Shown here piece by piece: positions 9,201-16,711 of a stretch of 64,000 bases of DNA. The number at the start of each line of letters is the position of its first letter. Position 1 is the stretch's first letter. The stretch spans positions 62,001 through 126,000 of the forward strand of contig JBKHJN010000001.1 in NCBI GenBank assembly GCA_046538075.1, read 5' to 3'. Under the pieces are notes generated by a model. It had not been told where the DNA came from. It was given only the letters and a program-made list of their open reading frames with translations, and made no database searches. A program made the position numbers and the translations under genes. The stretch is from Desulfobacca_B sp046538075 (GTDB taxonomy: Bacteria > Desulfobacterota > Desulfobaccia > Desulfobaccales > Desulfobaccaceae).

Positions 9201-9218
9201 ATAGTCAGGAATGACTAT
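9201..9218. repeat. Small inverted repeat in the intergenic region before the superoxide reductase gene
   Basis: ATAGTCA (9201-9207) and TGACTAT (9212-9218) pair perfectly around GGAA and are followed by TTTTG. A third copy of ATAGTCA is at 9167-9173. The site could be a weak terminator for the efflux operon or an operator for the next gene. The rest of the 9100-9391 gap shows no gene and no consensus promoter, though a TATAAT stands at 9258-9263. Confidence 0.4.
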
Positions 9219-9391
9219 TTTGAATTGATTATCCCCGCGAATAGACACTCCCTCAAATATAATCCAAAATAAATCTAATCGCTTTGGCATTCCCAATTTA
9301 CAACCAGCAAACCCTGACTTATTGGATTGAGAAAGTCAGTAGGCGGGATTGATTCTCAACTGAGCAAATCTAACGAGCAAGGAGGACAAAA

Positions 9392-9742
9392 ATGGATATA
9401 TGTACAATCATCAAAGGAGCAAAGGACGAAGGCAAAGAAAAGCACGTCCCCCTTATCACCATTGATAAAGGACATAAGGAAGGGGTGGATATTGTCCGGG
9501 TCGTTATCGGACACGAGGTTCCCCATCCCAACACCGTAGAACATCATATCGTCTGGATTGAACTCTACGGCGTAAAGAAGGACAACAACCAGGTGATCGA
9601 TCTGGGACGCGCCGCCTGGGCCCCGGTTTATTCCAACCCCAATGTGCGCTTTCAGGTCAACCAGATCGGAGAGTTCAAATCTTTTCATGCCCTGGCTTAT
9701 TGCAATATCCACGGCCTGTGGGGAAGCTCCCTAGAGACATAA
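9392..9742 (+). CDS. Superoxide reductase, neelaredoxin type (one iron centre)
   Basis: This 116-residue cytosolic protein reduces superoxide to hydrogen peroxide without making oxygen, a common defence in anaerobes. The catalytic iron site is complete: E16 and H18 in GEKHVPLI, H45 and H51 in HEVPHPNTVEHH, and C104 and H107 in LAYCNIHGLW. Residues E16 and K17 are the sixth-ligand and substrate-guiding positions of the family. There is no N-terminal desulforedoxin Cys4 domain, so this is the short neelaredoxin class rather than desulfoferrodoxin. A strong AGGAGG lies 6-7 bases before the ATG. It is monocistronic, and rubredoxin, the usual electron donor, is not in the window. Confidence 0.93.
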   Translation: MDICTIIKGAKDEGKEKHVPLITIDKGHKEGVDIVRVVIGHEVPHPNTVEHHIVWIELYGVKKDNNQVIDLGRAAWAPVYSNPNVRFQVNQIGEFKSFHALAYCNIHGLWGSSLET

Positions 9743-9776
9743 ACCCGGGTATCATAGAGGTCCAAACCGGCATGTG

Positions 9777-9824
9777 GGGGGTGAAGAGCAGAAAAGATGG
9801 GGCCTCAACTTTCTCTTCACCCCC
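9777..9824. repeat. Long perfect hairpin between convergent genes
   Basis: GGGGGTGAAGAG (9777-9788) and CTCTTCACCCCC (9813-9824) form a 12-base perfect stem around a 24-base loop. It lies between the stop codons of the superoxide reductase gene and the convergent acetyltransferase gene. No T-run follows on either strand, so it is not a standard intrinsic terminator. It may instead protect transcript ends or be a small dispersed repeat, since one arm recurs at 2264-2275. Confidence 0.55.
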
Positions 9825-9930
9825 AGCCCCAGGCAGTCTCAAAACTTATGCTTTATCCTTGGCTGTGGTACTAGAGGCCGGGATAGATCACAGGGGAGGC
9901 TGAATTTCGGGACCGCGGCGTTCGATCATT

Positions 9931-12585
9931 TCAAAGCGCCATCTCAATACGGCACAACTGGGGATCTTCGGTCCGCCTGATATTAAATCCCAGCTTTTTT
10001 GCCAGATCTAACATGGGTTGGTTTTGGGTCAGGACATCGCCGTACAAAACCTTAACCTGTTGGTCACGGGCAATGGCGATGACTTGTTCCACCAACTTAG
10101 GCCCCAGACCCTTGCCCTGCCAGGGATCTGCCACAATAACGGCAAATTCGGCGCTGGAGCGGTCGGCGGCCATGATCAGGCGCCCAACCCCCAGCATGAT
10201 CTCTGGGCCCGGCGGCTGCCCCAAGGCCATCAAGCCCACCTCTCGGTCATAATCATTTTGGGTAAAGCGGATGAGCATCTCGTGCGTCCATTGTTTAACG
10301 TGCCTAAAATAACGGAAGAAAATAGTCTCGCAGGAACACTTCATCAGAAAGGCGGACACCAGAGGCTCGTCTTCGGGCTTCATAGGCCGGAGCAGCACCG
10401 GCGTCCCATCCCGCATCATCCAGTCGTTTTCATACTGGTTGGGATAGGGGGCAATGATCAGATGCCGGGGGGCTGGAAGGGTGCTGGTTTCCAAGGTCAT
10501 GCGGGCTGCCACCGCCTTGGCCCGGCCATTGATGATAAACAAGGGATTGATCTCCAGGAAGGCAACCTCCGGGAAATCAGTAACCAGTTGGGAGACTCGT
10601 ACCAAAATTTCGGCCAGTTGGTCCAGATCTGCGGCAGGCAACTGGCTCCCTCCCGCCAATGCCTGGAAAATCCGGGTTCTTTCCATTAAACGGCGGGCCA
10701 ACAGCAGGTTTAAAGGGGGCAGATCCACGGCGATATCGCCGAAAATCTCGGCAAAGGGTCCTCCAGCCCCAAATGCCAGCAAAGGTCCGAAGTCCGGATC
10801 TTGGCGGCAACCGACGAACAACTCAAAGTGAGGTTTCTTTTCCTGAGCCTGGACGGTCGCTCCCAGAATCCGGAGTTGGGGATGCCGGTTCCGGAGCTCC
10901 CCGGTCAATCGGTCGAATGCCGCCCCTACCTGCGACTCATCATTTAGGTGATAGACAACCTTTGTCCCTTCCTCTCTGTCCTCAAGGTCGGGGGCATTGA
11001 TCCTCAGCAACACCGGATAGCCGATTTCCACTGCCGCCATTTTTGCTTCCGCGGCCGTGGCTGCGGCCACGGTGCGATTCACCGGAATGCCATAGGTCGA
11101 CAGAATGGCCTTGGCTTCCAGTTCGGTAAGGCGCTTCGGAGAAGGAGCCAGGCATTGATCCATAAAGGCCCGGGCCTGTTTGGCATTCACTTTCAAATCA
11201 ACGGGCTGGCGGGGCGGCGTCTCCTGGAGCAGGGAAAGATGGCGGCTATAAGAATACATCTCCATGAAGGTGTCCACCGCGGCTTCCGGGGTTTCAAAGG
11301 TCGGGATGCCGGCTTGGTTGAGAATCTTTATTCCTGGGGCGACCTCTTCCCCGCCCATCCACACGGCAAAGATCGGGCGGCCTTGGCCTTTGGCTTCCCG
11401 GACCAGGGCGGCGGCCACCTCCGTCGGATTGGTCAAGGCCTGAGGAGAAAGGATAATGATCAATCCGGAGCATTCACTCCCCTCCAGTACTGTATGCACG
11501 GTTTGAGTATAGCGTTCCGGGGTGGCGTCCCGGAGAATATTTATGGGATTCCCGGGCCTCCAGAAGCGAGGGAGAAAATCTGTTAGTTTTGCCAGAGTCT
11601 CAGGATGCAATTCTGCCGGAGCCTGGTTCCAGCGGTGCAGGGCATCCACGGCCATCATGCAGAGGCCGCCCCCATTAGTAATAATCCCCACTTCCCCGCC
11701 CATCGGCTGCTTCATCTTTCCCAGGGTCTCGGCGCAATCGAAGAGCTGTCCGATGGTGTGCACCCGGACAATACCGGCCCGCCGGAAGAAAGCGTCGTAG
11801 GCCGCGTCCTCATCGATGAGCGCCTTGTCCACTTCTTTATCACCCGGATACTTCCCGGCTTTGATAACAATGATGGGCTTTACCCGGGAGACCGAGCGGG
11901 CCGCGCTCATAAACTTGCGGTGCCGGGTCAGGCTTTCCATATAGATAATAATGCTTCGGGCCGGGTCCTGGTCGCCCAGATAGTCGATAAGATCAGCGAA
12001 GTCCAGGTCGGTCTTGGAACCGACACTGATGAAATGGCTAAAGCCGATATTTTTCTGGGCCGCCCACCCCAGAACCGAACTGCACAGGGCACCGCTTTGG
12101 GAAATAAAGGCAAGGTGGCCGGGACACACCGCTTGCGTGGCCAGGCTGGCGTAGAGGCCCACCAGGGGACAGATGAGGCCCAGAGAACTGGGACCGAGAT
12201 AGCGGATGCCAACCTCCTCAGCCACCGCCTGGATCTCCGCTTCGATCCGCTCCCCCTCCGCCCCGGTCTCTTTGCCTCCGGTGGAGAGGATGACCGCAGT
12301 CTTCACCCCTGCCTGGCCGCATTGTCTAAGCACCGGGGGGATGTCACCAATAGGGATGGCTATCACCGCCAAATCGATGGAACCGGGGGTCACAGTCACT
12401 GTAGGGTAGGCAGGAAGACCCAAGATTTCCGAATACTTGGGATTGATAGGGAAGATTTGGCCACCAAAACCGCTGGTTTGCAAATTATGCACCAGGGTCC
12501 AACCCAGGCTGCCTTCCTTCCCGCTGGCGCCAATCACCGCGACTGACCCCGGTTTGAACAGATAATCGAGACGGTCTTTTTCCAT
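9931..12585 (-). CDS. Pat/PatZ-like protein lysine acetyltransferase (acyl-CoA synthetase-like region plus GNAT)
   Basis: This 884-residue protein matches the layout of Pat/PatZ (YfiQ): a CoA-binding Rossmann domain (SVAVIGASGKEGSLG, 14-28), succinyl-CoA ligase-like domains, an ATP-grasp domain (about 475-700) and a C-terminal GNAT domain. The acetyl-CoA loop QGKGLG is at 823-828. In catalytic NDP-forming acyl-CoA synthetases the phosphorylated His sits in an SHTGALAG-type motif before DAAYDAAF. Here the equivalent stretch (about 250-265) reads KEVDKALIDEDAAYDAFF, with no His, and the GPNCxG motif is GPSSLG at 131-136. So the synthetase half is probably a sensor, and protein acetylation by GNAT the real activity. 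It starts 21 bases after the deacetylase gene, in one operon. An acyl-CoA ligase with a fused GNAT is the alternative. Confidence 0.85.
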   Translation of the reverse strand: MEKDRLDYLFKPGSVAVIGASGKEGSLGWTLVHNLQTSGFGGQIFPINPKYSEILGLPAYPTVTVTPGSIDLAVIAIPIGDIPPVLRQCGQAGVKTAVILSTGGKETGAEGERIEAEIQAVAEEVGIRYLGPSSLGLICPLVGLYASLATQAVCPGHLAFISQSGALCSSVLGWAAQKNIGFSHFISVGSKTDLDFADLIDYLGDQDPARSIIIYMESLTRHRKFMSAARSVSRVKPIIVIKAGKYPGDKEVDKALIDEDAAYDAFFRRAGIVRVHTIGQLFDCAETLGKMKQPMGGEVGIITNGGGLCMMAVDALHRWNQAPAELHPETLAKLTDFLPRFWRPGNPINILRDATPERYTQTVHTVLEGSECSGLIIILSPQALTNPTEVAAALVREAKGQGRPIFAVWMGGEEVAPGIKILNQAGIPTFETPEAAVDTFMEMYSYSRHLSLLQETPPRQPVDLKVNAKQARAFMDQCLAPSPKRLTELEAKAILSTYGIPVNRTVAAATAAEAKMAAVEIGYPVLLRINAPDLEDREEGTKVVYHLNDESQVGAAFDRLTGELRNRHPQLRILGATVQAQEKKPHFELFVGCRQDPDFGPLLAFGAGGPFAEIFGDIAVDLPPLNLLLARRLMERTRIFQALAGGSQLPAADLDQLAEILVRVSQLVTDFPEVAFLEINPLFIINGRAKAVAARMTLETSTLPAPRHLIIAPYPNQYENDWMMRDGTPVLLRPMKPEDEPLVSAFLMKCSCETIFFRYFRHVKQWTHEMLIRFTQNDYDREVGLMALGQPPGPEIMLGVGRLIMAADRSSAEFAVIVADPWQGKGLGPKLVEQVIAIARDQQVKVLYGDVLTQNQPMLDLAKKLGFNIRRTEDPQLCRIEMAL

Positions 12586-12606
12586 TACATATCCCTTATG
12601 GGGTTA

Positions 12607-13617
12607 TTAGAGTAATAGGGTGAAGGCAGGTCTTTCTTTGCTCCCTTGCCCTCGCCTGCCCTGGGGCCAAGGGCGGTTCAATATCTGGATATGATCAAAC
12701 ACGCAGTCTTCCAGGACTTCCAGGTTATAGCCGCCTTCCAGCACGGAAATAACGCGGCCTTGACAAAATTCCCGGGCAAAACCGACCAATAGGCCGCCCA
12801 TGATCATATAGGCCTTGTCGGAAAGGCGTAAACGGCTCATGGGGTCCAGGGCATGACCATCAAAACCGGCTGAAATCATCAAACAATCAGGTCTAAACTT
12901 TTTCAGGGCAGGCAAAACTTCTTCGTCCATGACTTTTAGATATTCGGGGTCGCGGCTGTAGGACGGGAAAGGAAAATTGAGGGTGTAGCCCACCCCCGCC
13001 CCCCTGCCCCGCTCGCTTTTCCACCCAGTCCCCGGATAACAGACACTGGGGTCCTCATGCAGCGAGATATAGAGAAACGCCGGGTCTTCTTCCAGGAGGT
13101 GCTGGGTGCCGTTGCCATGATGAGCATCCCAATCTACGATGGCAATTTTCTCCAGGCCGTATTTCTCCTGCAGGTACTTGGCGCCCAAGGCGACATTGTT
13201 AAAAAAGCAAAATCCCCGCGCCTGAGCCCGTTCCGCATGATGGCCGGCCGGACGCACCGCGCAAAAGGCGTTTTGCACCACGCCTTGCATCATGGCATCA
13301 CAGGCGGCAAACACTCCCCCCACCGCCAATCTGGCGACATCAAAGGATGCCGCACCAATGCCATTATCCGCCTCATCCAAAAAAGTCCGGCCCTGTTGGC
13401 AGGCGGTCCGGAAACGTTCAATATAATGGTAATCATGAAGCTTTTCAATCCAGGCCAGGGGAGCCTCATACGGTTCAATAAGGATAATCTGCTTTATCAA
13501 ACCGGAAAACACCACCCGCCGCTGGATGGCCCGCAAGCGGTCCGGCCGCTCCGGGTGTCCGGGGCCAGGATCATGCAGCAGATAGCGTTTATCATACACA
13601 TAACCGGTTATGGCCAT
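12607..13617 (-). CDS. Histone deacetylase-family protein (AcuC-like lysine deacetylase)
   Basis: This 336-residue zinc hydrolase has the arginase/deacetylase fold signatures: PERPDRLRAI near the N-terminus, RPAGHHAE with catalytic H126 and H127, VDWDAHHGNG with zinc ligands D164 and H166, and GFDGH with zinc ligand D253. The ligands and charge-relay positions are all present, so the enzyme should be active, removing acetyl groups from lysines or small amines. The ATG at 13617 has GGAG five bases upstream. It is cotranscribed with a Pat-like acetyltransferase, an arrangement comparable to Bacillus acuA/acuC, where the pair controls acetyl-CoA synthetase. Acetylpolyamine amidohydrolase is the main alternative. 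Confidence 0.88.
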   Translation of the reverse strand: MAITGYVYDKRYLLHDPGPGHPERPDRLRAIQRRVVFSGLIKQIILIEPYEAPLAWIEKLHDYHYIERFRTACQQGRTFLDEADNGIGAASFDVARLAVGGVFAACDAMMQGVVQNAFCAVRPAGHHAERAQARGFCFFNNVALGAKYLQEKYGLEKIAIVDWDAHHGNGTQHLLEEDPAFLYISLHEDPSVCYPGTGWKSERGRGAGVGYTLNFPFPSYSRDPEYLKVMDEEVLPALKKFRPDCLMISAGFDGHALDPMSRLRLSDKAYMIMGGLLVGFAREFCQGRVISVLEGGYNLEVLEDCVFDHIQILNRPWPQGRRGQGSKERPAFTLLL

Positions 13618-14057
13618 TTTTTCTCCAAGAAATGGGTATTAATCTGGGATAGCGTGACCCAGTCCCCAAACAATTATACCAGAATCTGGATTAGAGTTGG
13701 TGGTTCCTGAGCATGGCAAAAAAGCTATGATAACCATTAGTACCAGCCGGAGGGGTCAACTAGAGGCCTGGGTCAGGAAGTTTTCCTGGGGCTGGAATTT
13801 TTACCGATAGCAAATGGCGGTTTGGGAGGACGAAAATTTTTAGTTAAGGGCCCTGGACCCATTTGGCAAGATTTTTATATGCCTAACAAAATCAGGGGAG
13901 TCAGGAAGGTTTTGACCTTCCCGCTCCCCCTAATATTCCGGTTGGCAGATAACTGGTTGGTTCAAACTGGCATAGGGCAGTCACCCAGCCCCTGCCAGCC
14001 TTGATCCAGGTTGGCTATTTTGGCTATTAATGTAATAAGTTCTCGCCCCAGGGCTGA
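13618..14057. other. Intergenic region with a strong hairpin at 13895-13929
   Basis: The 440 bases hold no convincing gene; the open frame at 13822-14004 lacks a ribosome binding site and any motif. It should contain the promoter of the deacetylase operon and the terminator of the metF operon. GGGGAG-TCA-GGAAGGT (13895-13910) and ACCTTCC-CG-CTCCCC (13915-13929) form a strong hairpin with a TTTG loop. Read on the minus strand it lies 130 bases past the metF stop and is followed by TGATTTTG, so it is a plausible terminator for the metF operon. Confidence 0.55.
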
Positions 14058-14984
14058 TTAATCTACCTTGGGTCGGGGCAGGAGTCCGGCCCGTTCGACG
14101 ATTTCCGGGACTTTTTCCTCCCACTCAATAGCCATGATGTGGAAGCCATGGACGCCCTTCATTTCTTTCAGCTGCTGCATCTGTTCCACGGCCATGGTAA
14201 TGCCTTCGTCGGCCTGTTTCTCTTTAGGGACGCCTTTTAAGCGATTGATTACTTCATCCGGGACGTCCATGCCGGGGACCTTGTTTTTCATATAGCGGGC
14301 CATACCCAGGCCCTTCATCGGGGTAATCCCGGCCAGGATATGCACCCTTTGGTCCAGTCCCTCATCGCAGACCATTTGCATCCACTTGGCAAATTTATCC
14401 ATATTAAAGATGCACTGGGTCTGGATAAAATCGACTCCGGCGGCGATTTTTTTAGCCAGCCGCATCACCCGCAGTTCAAAGGGGTCGGCGAAGGGGTTGG
14501 CGGCCGCGCCAATGTACATTTTGGGGGCTACGGTCATTTTGGCCCCACCCATGAAGGTGCCTTCTTCCCGGATCTTGTTGACTCCCTGGATCATCTGGAT
14601 GGAATCGAGGTCAAAGACATTGGCCGCGGTGGGATGGTCGCCAAAACTCTGGTGGTCGCCGGTCAGACATAGCATGGTATTGATGCCAAAGGCATAGGCT
14701 CCCAGGATGTCGGCCTGGATGGCCAGCCGGTTGCGGTCCCGGGCGGTCATTTGTAAGATCGGGCTGATCCCCAATTCTTTCAAAATGATACAGGAAGCCA
14801 GACTGCAGACCCGCACCATGGCGGTTTGGTTGTCGGTGACATTGCAGCAGTCTACATATTTTTTTAACATTTCCCCCTTTTTCCTGATGACCTCAGCATC
14901 CGCTCCCCGAGGCGGCCCCGCTTCCGAAGTTACGGCCAGCTGCCCCGACTCCAGAATCTTCTCTAATCTACTCTCGGTTTTCAT
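14058..14984 (-). CDS. metF: Methylenetetrahydrofolate reductase, MetF subunit
   Basis: This 308-residue FAD-containing TIM barrel reduces 5,10-methylene-THF to 5-methyl-THF, or runs the reverse reaction in the oxidative Wood-Ljungdahl direction. Recognisable family segments are VTSEAGPPRGAD at the N-terminus (catalytic Glu), LQMTARDRNR, CLTGDHQSFGDHP, FIQTQCIFNMDKF and GITPMKG. ATG 14984 overlaps the metV stop as ATGA, showing translational coupling. It is last in the operon hdrA-mvhD-mvhD-metV-metF, which suggests that electrons come from FeS/flavin subunits rather than directly from NAD(P)H. A role in energy metabolism is inferred from context; methionine synthesis could also be served. 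Confidence 0.93.
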   Translation of the reverse strand: MKTESRLEKILESGQLAVTSEAGPPRGADAEVIRKKGEMLKKYVDCCNVTDNQTAMVRVCSLASCIILKELGISPILQMTARDRNRLAIQADILGAYAFGINTMLCLTGDHQSFGDHPTAANVFDLDSIQMIQGVNKIREEGTFMGGAKMTVAPKMYIGAAANPFADPFELRVMRLAKKIAAGVDFIQTQCIFNMDKFAKWMQMVCDEGLDQRVHILAGITPMKGLGMARYMKNKVPGMDVPDEVINRLKGVPKEKQADEGITMAVEQMQQLKEMKGVHGFHIMAIEWEEKVPEIVERAGLLPRPKVD

Positions 14985-15649
14985 ATGGTCAAATCCTCTC
15001 TGACAATTTTCCGTGGCCCACCGTCCCGGCTAGTATTCCAATCTTTAGCGGCCATTATCTTGGCATAGTCCGGGGTCCGTCCCAAGGCCACCAAACGGTC
15101 CCAGATGAGTTGCCAGCCACAGGGGACATCAGGATTTACTTCACAATGACCAGCGGTGGAGCCCCCGCAGGGGCCGTTAAGCATCCGCTTGGAGCAGCGG
15201 GCGATGGGGCAGATGCCGCCGGTCTCATGGATAATGCAGTTGCCGCAGCCGGCACAACGTTCCGCCCAGATGCCTTGCGCCAACGAGCCGCCCATAAACG
15301 AAGTATTTAAGGCCGGTAAGGCCCACGTAGTGGGATAGGTGTCGGCAAAATATTGGGTCCCGACGCTGCAGGCGCAAGACAGCACCGCTTCGTATTGATC
15401 AATAAAGGGCCGCACCTGTTCGATGTATTCTGGGTCACAGCACCGTTCCAGGGTAACTTCCTTGATCTCTAAAGGCCGGCCATCTTTCTGAGCCGCCATC
15501 GACAAAGCCGCAGCCAGTTGTTCAACCTCTTTCCGACCACCGGCATGGCATACGGTGACACACTCATTGCAGCCGACGATCAACAATTTTTTAAAAGGAG
15601 AGACCATATCGATGATCTCTTTGAGGGGTTTTTGCTCGGCAACAATCAT
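14981..15649 (-). CDS. metV: MetV subunit of methylenetetrahydrofolate reductase (zinc/FeS protein)
   Basis: This 222-residue protein is the MetF C-terminal-domain-like partner seen in acetogens and related anaerobes. Cysteines are at 27, 30 and 34 (VGCNECVTVCHAGG), 70-71 (ERCCDPEY), 92 and 94 (SCACSVG), then a dense cluster at 132, 135, 138, 147, 152, 161 and 169 (CAGCGNCI to CPIARCSKRMLNGPCGG). These are enough to bind FeS clusters or zinc and support electron transfer into MetF. The ATG follows AAGGGTGAAAAA. It overlaps metF by four bases and lies 42 bases after an MvhD-like gene. Methanogens lack this subunit, so it points to the bacterial methyl branch. Confidence 0.88.
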   Translation of the reverse strand: MIVAEQKPLKEIIDMVSPFKKLLIVGCNECVTVCHAGGRKEVEQLAAALSMAAQKDGRPLEIKEVTLERCCDPEYIEQVRPFIDQYEAVLSCACSVGTQYFADTYPTTWALPALNTSFMGGSLAQGIWAERCAGCGNCIIHETGGICPIARCSKRMLNGPCGGSTAGHCEVNPDVPCGWQLIWDRLVALGRTPDYAKIMAAKDWNTSRDGGPRKIVREDLTI

Positions 15650-15691
15650 TTTTTCACCCTTTCCACATGGTTAACTTTTAATAAGACAGAC

Positions 15692-16126
15692 TCAGGCCGT
15701 CTTGGCGGCGCCGCCGTTTTTTACCGGATTGGGCCCCAAGGCCCGGATCTTGTCGGTCATCTCTTGGGCGATGCGGGCGAAATGCGGCACTTCTCCAGTC
15801 ATAATGTAATGCATTTCAAGCCGGTCGCCGCCGATTTCCAAGTCGTCCAAGATCTTTTTAGTATATTGCAACCTTTTCTTAGCCACAATGTTGCCGGTTT
15901 TGTGATGACACTCGCCTTCCTTGCAAGCCACCACATAGACACCGTCGGCTCCGTCTTGAAAAGCCCGCAGCAGATGGATGACATCAATCCTTCCGGTGCA
16001 GGGCACTTCGATAATGGAGACATTGGTTGGATAACTTAAATGCTGCTCGCCTGCCTTGTCGGCCATTTCATAAGGGCAGAAATGACAGGTATAAGCAATA
16101 ATGGTTGGCTCAAAAGCTTCACTCAT
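15692..16126 (-). CDS. MvhD-like iron-sulfur protein, first copy (next to metV)
   Basis: The protein is 144 residues from ATG 16126, which has a clear GGAG upstream; a longer frame to 16213 adds 29 unlike residues and overlaps the neighbour's 3' end. It belongs to the hydrogenase iron-sulfur subunit/MvhD family, a [2Fe-2S] carrier that passes electrons into HdrA. Conserved cysteines are C14 and C17 (YTCHFCPYE), C43 (EVPCTGRID), C68 and C73 (ACKEGECHH). It is about 40-45% identical by eye to the second copy upstream. Because no hydrogenase genes are present, its donor or acceptor is probably MetFV or HdrA. Confidence 0.9.
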   Translation of the reverse strand: MSEAFEPTIIAYTCHFCPYEMADKAGEQHLSYPTNVSIIEVPCTGRIDVIHLLRAFQDGADGVYVVACKEGECHHKTGNIVAKKRLQYTKKILDDLEIGGDRLEMHYIMTGEVPHFARIAQEMTDKIRALGPNPVKNGGAAKTA

Positions 16127-16172
16127 CCCTATACTCCTTTTGGCAAAGTCACCCGCTTCTACCTTGCTAACT

Positions 16173-16643
16173 TTAGATCTGATCCAATACCGGCCCAAAA
16201 GCTGCAGCAACATTGCCTCCGGCAGGCTGCCGCCTTATCGGGCTGGGCCCCAATTTTTTAATTCTTGTCGTCATTTCCTGGGCGATTTCAGCAAATCTCG
16301 GTCCCATACTGGCAGATAGATTATACATTTCTACCCGATCGCCCCCGAGCTGCAAGTCGTCCAGAATCTTTTTCACCTGCTCCACCTTGCGCCGGGCCCG
16401 GAGATTGCCGGTCAAAAAATGGCATTCGCCTTCTTGGCAGCCTGCGACCATGACCCCATCGGCGCCGTGCTGAAAAGCCCGCAACAGGTGGACGGTTTTG
16501 ATCCGTCCCGAGCAGGGCACCTGAATGATCAAGACATTAGCCGGATAATGCAACCGCATCGATCCGGCCAGATCGGCTGCGGCATAAGCGCAATAGTAGC
16601 AACAGAAGGCCAAAATTATCGGTTCGAAATTTATGTCTTGCAC
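16173..16643 (-). CDS. MvhD-like iron-sulfur protein, second copy (next to hdrA)
   Basis: This 156-residue paralogue of the neighbouring MvhD-like protein has C14, C15 and C18 (LAFCCYYCAYAAAD), C44 (QVPCSGRIK), C69 and C74 (GCQEGECHF). The C-terminal 25 residues extend past the family core and are variable. The start is GTG at 16643; upstream in frame there is a stop, and a stronger AGGAGG lies near 16690, too far for this GTG, so a CTG start about 15 codons upstream cannot be excluded. It lies directly after the tandem HdrA gene, so it is the likelier direct partner of HdrA, the other copy perhaps contacting MetV. Confidence 0.88.
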   Translation of the reverse strand: MQDINFEPIILAFCCYYCAYAAADLAGSMRLHYPANVLIIQVPCSGRIKTVHLLRAFQHGADGVMVAGCQEGECHFLTGNLRARRKVEQVKKILDDLQLGGDRVEMYNLSASMGPRFAEIAQEMTTRIKKLGPSPIRRQPAGGNVAAAFGPVLDQI

Positions 16644-16711
16644 CTTTCCCCAGCTAACCGGCCCGGGTTGATTGATTTCGGGCAGTGGCGGCTGTCACCT
16701 CCTAAAAGTTG

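Noticed and set aside
10948..12546. Two long plus-strand frames inside the acetyltransferase gene
   Set aside because: Antisense to a full-length Pat-like protein with recognised domains; composition is that of a shadow frame.
13822..14004. 60-codon plus-strand frame in the gap after the deacetylase gene
   Set aside because: No ribosome binding site, contains the hairpin at 13895-13929, no motif.
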